Assembly: GCA_002632355.1 (NCBI GenBank)
Contig: NSJJ01000011.1
Location: forward strand, 59,793-123,792
Reading direction: 5' to 3'
Length of the DNA stretch: 64,000 nt
Source of the DNA: Sulfuricella denitrificans
Lineage (GTDB): Bacteria; Pseudomonadota; Gammaproteobacteria; Burkholderiales; Sulfuricellaceae
The notes beneath the pieces are model-generated. The model did not search any database and was not told the origin of the DNA. It saw only the letters and a list, made by a program, of their open reading frames with translations. Both the position numbers and the translations under genes were made by a program. Below are positions 58,574-64,000 of the stretch, in pieces; the first letter of the stretch is position 1, and every line of letters starts with the position of its first letter.

Positions 58574-59860
58574 ATGCGTAAGCCCATTATTATAGCTGTG
58601 CTTTCCCTTTCCGGCTTGATTTCCTCTTTGGCGGTCGCTGATGACATCCAGTTGCAGGATTCACACCCCCAGCATCATGTGGTAGTGAAAGGCGATACGC
58701 TGTGGGGAATATCTGCAAAATTTCTCAAAGATCCCTGGCGCTGGCCACAGCTGTGGCAAATGAATCGAGAACAGATCAAGAACCCCCACCTGATTTATCC
58801 CGGTGATGTGGTTGAGCTCGACATTGAAGGTGGATCCCCCAGATTACGCCTGGTCAAGGGCGAGCAAACCATCAAATTAAGTCCACGTGTCCGCGCAGAA
58901 GCGCTCGAAACACAGGCTATACCTTCTATTCCGATATCCGCCATCGGCCCCTTCCTGACGAAACCACTGATCATCGAGGAAGGCGATCTCGACAACGTTC
59001 CTTATATCGTCGGCACGGATGAGAGCCGGGTCATCATGGGTCGAGGGGACCGTGTTTATGCCGCCAATGCCAAGAATCGCAACATCAAGGACTGGAGTAT
59101 TTTCCGTCAGGGCAAGATGCTTACCGACCCGGATACCGAGGAGCCTCTTGGTTATGAAGCCGAATACGTGGGAGAAGCCAGAACGCTGGATAGTCACGCA
59201 GACGACTTGATTTCCCTGGAAATTACGCGTTCGGTTCATGAGATTCGACGCGACGATCGACTTGTGCCCTACATCAGCAACAGCGAACTCGCCTACGTTC
59301 CCCATGCACCAGAAAAAACGGTCAGTGGGCGAATTGTTTCGGCCTATGGCGCTGTCTCGGATGTTGGTAAATATGGCACGGTTCTGATAAACCGAGGAAG
59401 CAAGGATGGCCTGGAAGCCGGGCACGTACTGGCGCTATACAGCAAGGGTCGCACGGTTACAGGAAGGTCCGTCGAAAAGCGCAAAAATGCCTGGCGATAT
59501 TTAGATAAGGAGTGCCTGAAACCGGGAAAAACCGTCTCTTTTGACCAGTTTTACGATCCCAAGGAAACACTTGAGCCTTGCACCAATCAGCAAACAGCCG
59601 CCGCACCGGGCAAGGAAATTACTTACTCGGATATTGGTTGTCTCAAGCCCGGTGCAAAAATCAGTTTCGACCAGTTCTTCAATCCCAAGGATGTTTACAA
59701 ACTGCACTGCCGGAACGGCAGTGGTGGTAACGACATAACGCTGCCTGATGCACGCTCTGGCCTGATTTTCGTCTACCGTGTTTTTGACCATGTTTCCTAT
59801 GCGCTGATCATGAACGCTAATCGCCCGGTATATCTGTTGGACGTTGTCAAGAATCCTTGA
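58574..59860 (+). CDS. LysM-domain cell-wall-associated protein with an inserted two-copy repeat
   Basis: 428 residues with a signal peptide (about 1-22). A LysM domain at about 34-80 (HHVVVKGDTLWGISAKFL, NPHLIYPGDVVEL) binds peptidoglycan. The remainder is the conserved extension found in LysM proteins upstream of dprA in Betaproteobacteria, ending LPDARSGLIFVYRVFDHVSY. Between GRTVTGRSV and this end lie two similar units, C314-LKPGKTVSFDQFYDPK-...-C336 and C356-LKPGAKISFDQFFNPK-...-C379, 42 residues apart, which I do not recognise from the family. Divergent from def; overlaps dprA. Confidence 0.85.
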   Translation: MRKPIIIAVLSLSGLISSLAVADDIQLQDSHPQHHVVVKGDTLWGISAKFLKDPWRWPQLWQMNREQIKNPHLIYPGDVVELDIEGGSPRLRLVKGEQTIKLSPRVRAEALETQAIPSIPISAIGPFLTKPLIIEEGDLDNVPYIVGTDESRVIMGRGDRVYAANAKNRNIKDWSIFRQGKMLTDPDTEEPLGYEAEYVGEARTLDSHADDLISLEITRSVHEIRRDDRLVPYISNSELAYVPHAPEKTVSGRIVSAYGAVSDVGKYGTVLINRGSKDGLEAGHVLALYSKGRTVTGRSVEKRKNAWRYLDKECLKPGKTVSFDQFYDPKETLEPCTNQQTAAAPGKEITYSDIGCLKPGAKISFDQFFNPKDVYKLHCRNGSGGNDITLPDARSGLIFVYRVFDHVSYALIMNANRPVYLLDVVKNP

Positions 59861-60950
59861 CCAGTCCCAACACCCGCTTTCCCTTTGGGTCTCCCTGAGC
59901 CAGATTAATGGCTTGGGAGGGGAAAGTTTCCGGCGACTGCTGCAATCCTTTGGTGACCCCGAACGTATATTTACTGCCAGCTATACCGATCTGGTGAAAA
60001 TTGTGCGGGCACCTGTAGCCCGCCTCATTAGTTCCGGCCCCGATTACGAAACACTGACTCCGACGCTGAGGTGGCTTGAAGATCCGCTCAACCACATTGT
60101 CACTCTGGCAGATGAGGATTATCCCCGTGCCTTACTGGAAATACCGGATCCGCCACCTCTGCTTTTTGTCAAAGGGCAACGCCAGCGCCTTAACCTGCCC
60201 GCACTGGCCGTAGTAGGCAGCCGCAGCGCCACGCCTCAGGGTCTTTCCAATGCCGAGAGCTTCGCTCGTCATCTCAGTGATTGCGGATTATGCATTATCA
60301 GTGGGCTGGCACTGGGTATTGATGGCGCCGCTCACCGGGGCGGCCTGCAAGGAAATGCCAGCACTATTGCGGTCGTGGGTACCGGCCTGGATATCGTTTA
60401 TCCTTCTCGACATCGTGAACTGGCCCATGTTCTGGCACAGGAGGGCGCGCTTATATCAGAATTTCCGCTGGGTACCCCATCAAAATCCCAGAACTTTCCT
60501 CGCCGCAATCGCCTGATCAGCGGTCTTTCCCGGGGCTGTCTGGTGATAGAGGCAGCACTTCAAAGCGGATCCTTGATCACCGCAAGACTTGCCGCAGAAC
60601 AGGGGCGGGAGGTCTTTGCAATACCCGGGTCTATCCACTCCCCCCAAGCGAGGGGCTGCCATTTTCTGATAAAACAGGGCGCGAAGCTGGTCGAAACCGC
60701 TCAAGACGTTCTCGACGAACTCGGATACCCGGCCATAGCGCCTTCAACCATCACATCTGAACCCGACTTGAATGATGTAGAAACACGTCTGATGCAATGC
60801 ATGGGCTTTGACCCAGCCGGCATTGACATGCTGGTCAAGTGTAGCGGCTTGACGAGTGATAGTGTTTGCGCCATTCTGTTGGCAATGGAATTGGCGGGTC
60901 AGGTTACCCGCCTGCCAGGCGGCAGTTACCAGCGTATTGGACAAGTTTAA
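59844..60950 (+). CDS. dprA: DNA-processing protein DprA
   Basis: 368 residues. The N-terminal SAM-like part (LSQINGLGGESFRRLLQSFG) is followed by the Rossmann domain (AVVGSRSATPQGLSNAESFA, SGLALGIDGAAHRGGL, RNRLISGLSRGCLVIEA) and a C-terminal winged-helix-like domain. It loads RecA on incoming single-stranded DNA during transformation. The start is uncertain: TTG at 59844 overlaps the LysM gene by 17 bases, and no ATG lies nearby in frame. Confidence 0.92.
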   Translation: MSRILDQSQHPLSLWVSLSQINGLGGESFRRLLQSFGDPERIFTASYTDLVKIVRAPVARLISSGPDYETLTPTLRWLEDPLNHIVTLADEDYPRALLEIPDPPPLLFVKGQRQRLNLPALAVVGSRSATPQGLSNAESFARHLSDCGLCIISGLALGIDGAAHRGGLQGNASTIAVVGTGLDIVYPSRHRELAHVLAQEGALISEFPLGTPSKSQNFPRRNRLISGLSRGCLVIEAALQSGSLITARLAAEQGREVFAIPGSIHSPQARGCHFLIKQGAKLVETAQDVLDELGYPAIAPSTITSEPDLNDVETRLMQCMGFDPAGIDMLVKCSGLTSDSVCAILLAMELAGQVTRLPGGSYQRIGQV

Positions 60951-60968
60951 CAGCGACACCCGACAATA

Positions 60969-61427
60969 ATGTTCGACATTCTCGTTTATTTATTCGAAAA
61001 CTATTTCGAACCCAATCTTCACCTTGACCAAGGCACCTTGGAGAAGGAGTTGTCTGCCGCCGGTTTTGAAAGTACCGAAATCAATCTCGCACTCGACTGG
61101 CTAAACGGGCTGGACAAACTAACCCATGTTCCCTACCCGGAAAGTTTGGTAGATAGTAAATCTATTCGTATTTTCTCTGACATAGAACTTGAAAGAATTG
61201 ACGCTGAGAGCCGTGGTTTCCTCACTTTTCTTGAAGTCGCCAACATCATTAATCCAATACAGAGAGAGTGGTCGATTGACCGTATTCTCGCGCTAAACGA
61301 CAAAGAAGTGGACATTGAGCAAGTCAAATGGATAGTCCTGATTGTTTTGTGGAGCCAGGGCCAAGCAGAAGATTACATGTTCATGGAAGACTTGCTATTC
61401 GGCGACAATACGCAACAAATGCATTGA
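60969..61427 (+). CDS. smg: Smg/DUF494-family protein
   Basis: 152 residues (FDILVYLFENYFEPNLHLDQ at the start, SRGFLTFLEVANIINPIQRE in the middle). Smg is conserved between dprA and topA in many Proteobacteria. Its function is unknown. Base composition is clearly more AT-rich than in dprA. Confidence 0.9.
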   Translation: MFDILVYLFENYFEPNLHLDQGTLEKELSAAGFESTEINLALDWLNGLDKLTHVPYPESLVDSKSIRIFSDIELERIDAESRGFLTFLEVANIINPIQREWSIDRILALNDKEVDIEQVKWIVLIVLWSQGQAEDYMFMEDLLFGDNTQQMH

Positions 61428-61482
61428 ATCCACCTAACTTTTTTCAACCGCTGATAGACTTCAGCGCATTCTTATACTGTAT

Positions 61483-63759
61483 ATGTCATCCTCCCTCCTG
61501 ATCGTTGAATCTCCATCAAAAGCAAAAACCCTGAAGAAATACCTGGGCAAGGATTTCGAAATTCTTGCTTCATATGGGCATGTACGAGACCTTGTGCCCA
61601 AACAGGGCGCTGTGGATACGGCGCACGACTTCTCAATGAAGTACGAATTGATCGCGCGCAACAGCAAACACGTTGATGCCATTGCCAAAGCTGTTAAAGA
61701 TGTCGATACCATCTATCTCGCAACCGACCCGGACCGTGAAGGTGAGGCCATTGCTTGGCATCTGGCGGAAATTCTGAAAAGTAAAAAACTTCTCAAGAAC
61801 AAGATACTGAAACGCGTCGTTTTCCATGAAATCACCCAATCTGCGGTACTGGCTGCGGTTGCCGAGCCTCGCGAAATCGAGATGAACATGGTAAACGCAC
61901 AGCAAGCCCGGCGGGCGCTTGATTATCTGGTAGGCTTTAATCTTTCTCCACTGCTCTGGCGCAAGATTCGCCGTGGCCTCTCTGCTGGTCGTGTACAAAG
62001 TCCTGCTCTTCGCCTGATTGTTGAGCGCGAACTTGAAATCGAAAAATTTCAAACACAGGAATACTGGACGATTCACCTCGACAGCCACAAGGGAAGACAG
62101 AAGTTCAATGCCAAACTGTTCCAATACCAAGGAGAGAAATTAACTCAATTCAGTGTAACGAATGAAGTGCAACAGGCAACCATAGTTACCGAGTTGCTTC
62201 AATTAGGCGACGGCAAAGCCACAGTTACTCAGGTAGACAAAAAGCGCAAGCAGCGCGTCGCAGCAGCCCCGTTTACAACATCAACCTTACAGCAGGAGGC
62301 CGTGCGCAAACTCGGGTTCACGACCGACCGTGCCATGAAAGTGGCACAACAATTGTATGAAGGTATTGATATTGGCGGGGCAGCCACCGGCCTTATTACT
62401 TATATGCGAACAGATTCCGTCAATCTTGCACAAGAAGCAATAGAAGAGATTCGTAACTATATCTCTGACAATTTTGATGTCGACTATCTACCCAAAACCG
62501 CGCTAAGTTACAAAAACAAGTCCAAAAATGCTCAGGAAGCACACGAAGCGATTCGACCCACCTCTATTCAACGCTCCCCACAGGAAATTCGCCAATATCT
62601 GAGTGCAGACCAGATCAAACTTTATGAAATGATTTGGAAACGGACGCTGGCCAGTCAGATGAGTGCTGCAAAATTTGATACTGTCGGCTTGGATCTGGCT
62701 GTCGGCAATGAAAATAACTTGTTTCGCGCAACTGGTCAGACCATGGTCTTCCCTGGTTACATCGCAGTTTATCAGGAAGATCAGGATGACAGCGAAGAAG
62801 AAAGTGAAAGCAAACTCCCTCCTCTTGAAAAGGGGGAGCAAGTTTCAATAGACCTGTTAGCTGGAGAACAACACTTTACTCAACCACCACCACGATATTC
62901 TGAAGCCAGTCTAGTAAAAGCACTGGAAGAGTTTGGAATTGGCAGACCTTCTACTTACGCAAGCATTATCAGTACATTGCAAGCTAGAGAGTATGCATTG
63001 CTGGACAAAAAACGCTTTTTTCCAACAGATGTTGGCAGAGTGGTTAACAAGTTTCTCACCGAGCACTTTACGCGATATGTAAATTACGATTTTACGGCCC
63101 AGCTAGAAGATGAGCTTGATCTGATCTCTACCGGAAAACGTGAATGGATACCCGTTCTTGAATCATTCTGGAAGGATTTCAGTCAGCAACTTGAACAGAA
63201 AAAAGATGTTGATCGTCCTGGCGTAGAAATCCTAGATGAAGCGTGCCCAAAATGCGGTAAACCACTGACCGCGCGCCTGGGAAAGCGTGGAAAATTTATC
63301 GGCTGTTCTGCCTACCCGGAATGCGATTACACTCGCAACGTGGATGGCGACCCCAGCGAATCGACCCAACCTGTCATTGTCGAAGGCCGTGTCTGCCCTC
63401 AGTGCAGCAGTGAACTGATTATAAAAGCAGGCCCTTATGGCAAATTCATTGGTTGTACAAGTTATCCAAAATGCAAATTCATTGAACCTCTCGAAAAACC
63501 GAAGGATACCGGCGTCTGCTGTCCTGAATGCAAAGAAGGGACACTGATTGAACGTAAAAGCCGCTACGGCAAACTGTTTTATTCATGTAACTGTTATCCT
63601 AAGTGCAAATATGCAACGTGGAACCCACCCCTCAGCGAGCCTTGCCCGAAATGCGGTTGGCCAATTCTCACAATTAAAATAACAAAACGCAGAGGGACTG
63701 AAAAAGTTTGTCCACAGAAAGAATGTGGTTTTGTCGAACAAATATCCACACCAGAATAA
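61483..63759 (+). CDS. topA: DNA topoisomerase I
   Basis: 758 residues (E. coli 865). Toprim domain at about 3-140 (LLIVESPSKAKTLKKYLG, ATDPDREGEAIAWHLAEIL); catalytic tyrosine near Y307 in GLITYMRTDSVNL. The C-terminus has four zinc-ribbon units, e.g. CPKCGKPLTARLGKRGKFIGC, CPQCSSEL...GCTSYPKC, CCPECKEG...CYPKC and CPKCGWP...CPQKEC (spans abbreviated). It relaxes negative supercoils. The gene is AT-rich compared with the rest of the window. Confidence 0.95.
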   Translation: MSSSLLIVESPSKAKTLKKYLGKDFEILASYGHVRDLVPKQGAVDTAHDFSMKYELIARNSKHVDAIAKAVKDVDTIYLATDPDREGEAIAWHLAEILKSKKLLKNKILKRVVFHEITQSAVLAAVAEPREIEMNMVNAQQARRALDYLVGFNLSPLLWRKIRRGLSAGRVQSPALRLIVERELEIEKFQTQEYWTIHLDSHKGRQKFNAKLFQYQGEKLTQFSVTNEVQQATIVTELLQLGDGKATVTQVDKKRKQRVAAAPFTTSTLQQEAVRKLGFTTDRAMKVAQQLYEGIDIGGAATGLITYMRTDSVNLAQEAIEEIRNYISDNFDVDYLPKTALSYKNKSKNAQEAHEAIRPTSIQRSPQEIRQYLSADQIKLYEMIWKRTLASQMSAAKFDTVGLDLAVGNENNLFRATGQTMVFPGYIAVYQEDQDDSEEESESKLPPLEKGEQVSIDLLAGEQHFTQPPPRYSEASLVKALEEFGIGRPSTYASIISTLQAREYALLDKKRFFPTDVGRVVNKFLTEHFTRYVNYDFTAQLEDELDLISTGKREWIPVLESFWKDFSQQLEQKKDVDRPGVEILDEACPKCGKPLTARLGKRGKFIGCSAYPECDYTRNVDGDPSESTQPVIVEGRVCPQCSSELIIKAGPYGKFIGCTSYPKCKFIEPLEKPKDTGVCCPECKEGTLIERKSRYGKLFYSCNCYPKCKYATWNPPLSEPCPKCGWPILTIKITKRRGTEKVCPQKECGFVEQISTPE

Positions 63760-63773
63760 GCCCCAAAAAATAA

Positions 63774-63790
63774 GGCTCCATAATGGAGCC
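63774..63790 (+). other. Small hairpin after topA
   Basis: GGCTCCA-TAA-TGGAGCC, a 7-bp stem without a T-tract. It precedes the main terminator and may stabilise the transcript end. Confidence 0.5.
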
Positions 63791-63802
63791 TCAGACTGCT
63801 GA

Positions 63803-63840
63803 CGAACCCCGCCTTTTCCGGAAGGCGGGGTTCGTTTTTT
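63803..63840 (+). terminator. Rho-independent terminator of topA
   Basis: CGAACCCCGCCTT-TTCCGG-AAGGCGGGGTTCG, a 13-bp stem followed by six T. Confidence 0.9.
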
Positions 63841-63841
63841 G

Positions 63842-64000
63842 TGGAGGGTAATCCCCCCGGAAATTAACGGCAGTTAGAAGTAGAATTTTCTCCAAAGCAA
63901 CCCGAGGAAGTTTTACATGAAGACATCACGCTTTTCAGACAGTCAGATCATTGCCGTACTCAAGCAGGCTGAGGGCGGTAGGCCGGTGCCAGAACTCTGC
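63842..64000 (+). mobile_element. Left end of an IS3-family insertion sequence (cut by the window)
   Basis: Right behind the topA terminator an OrfA-type transposase gene begins, preceded by about 75 bases of IS end sequence. The exact border (TGTGGAGGG or TGGAGGG around 63840-63842) cannot be fixed without the right end and target duplication. Confidence 0.6.
63917..64000 (+). CDS. IS3-family transposase OrfA, N-terminal fragment
   Basis: Only 28 codons are inside the window: MKTSRFSDSQIIAVLKQAE, then GGRPVPELC. This is the standard beginning of the Tnp_8/HTH_38-type OrfA of IS3-family elements (SRFTDSQI-ILKQAE-PVPELCREHG pattern). GAGGAAG lies 6 bases before the ATG. The frame is intact as far as visible. 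Confidence 0.85.
   Translation, partial: MKTSRFSDSQIIAVLKQAEGGRPVPELC

Overview
The window is chromosomal DNA, roughly 55-60% GC, from a Gram-negative bacterium that looks like an autotrophic or facultatively autotrophic betaproteobacterium (Nitrosomonadales/Sulfuricella/Gallionella-like; inferred from gene content, not from a search). The pointers are a Calvin-cycle phosphoribulokinase, a RegBA (PrrBA)-type redox two-component system, a SHP/DHC/cytochrome b operon, and housekeeping gene orders common in Betaproteobacteria (leuS-lptE-holA, nadD-rsfS-rlmH-maf-rng, def-fmt-htpX-rsmB-DUF4390-ntrYX-trkAH, lysM-dprA-smg-topA). No rRNA, tRNA or CRISPR array was seen.

Region 1 (1-16,000): a partial membrane sensor, then regA and regB on the minus strand. 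Divergent from regB is a plus-strand block of eleven genes ending at a strong terminator: TonB receptor, DUF4198-like protein, NapH/NosR-like polyferredoxin, CcdA/DsbD-like protein, second TonB receptor, five-Asp-box beta-propeller, TlpA-like thioredoxin, TonB, ExbB, ExbD, and an OprC-type copper receptor with the CxxxM...HxM site. Near-identical RegA-box-like palindromes sit in front of the first and second receptor genes, and further palindromes lie in the regB-receptor gap. I read the block as a redox-controlled metal (probably copper) acquisition system with its own energiser and periplasmic thiol/electron modules. It is the most interesting part of the window.

Region 2 (16,000-25,900): a small exported SnoaL-like protein with an ECF sigma factor and its anti-sigma factor; a minus-strand operon of SHP, diheme cytochrome c, cytochrome b561 fused to a c-type heme module, and a QseB/QseC-like pair; then MscL, an MFS transporter, PBP7-type endopeptidase PbpG and an orphan ABC ATPase.

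Region 3 (25,900-44,900): proC-yggT-yggU and a dynamin-like GTPase on the plus strand; a nine-gene minus-strand run leuS-lptE-holA-proA-nadD-rsfS-rlmH-maf-rng; phosphoribulokinase and a UvrD helicase on the plus strand; then a BPSS1780-type membrane protein, thrB, a DUF2782 protein and a LOG-family protein on the minus strand.

Region 4 (44,900-64,000): polA; a long minus-strand run def-fmt-htpX-rsmB-DUF4390-ntrY-ntrX-trkA-trkH-TPR (written in transcription order); the divergent lysM-dprA-smg-topA group, whose last part is visibly more AT-rich; and the left end of an IS3-family element just behind the topA terminator. Oddities here are an NtrX with a degenerate ATPase domain and a LysM protein with an inserted two-copy Cys-bounded repeat; in region 3, LeuRS has an enlarged editing-domain segment.
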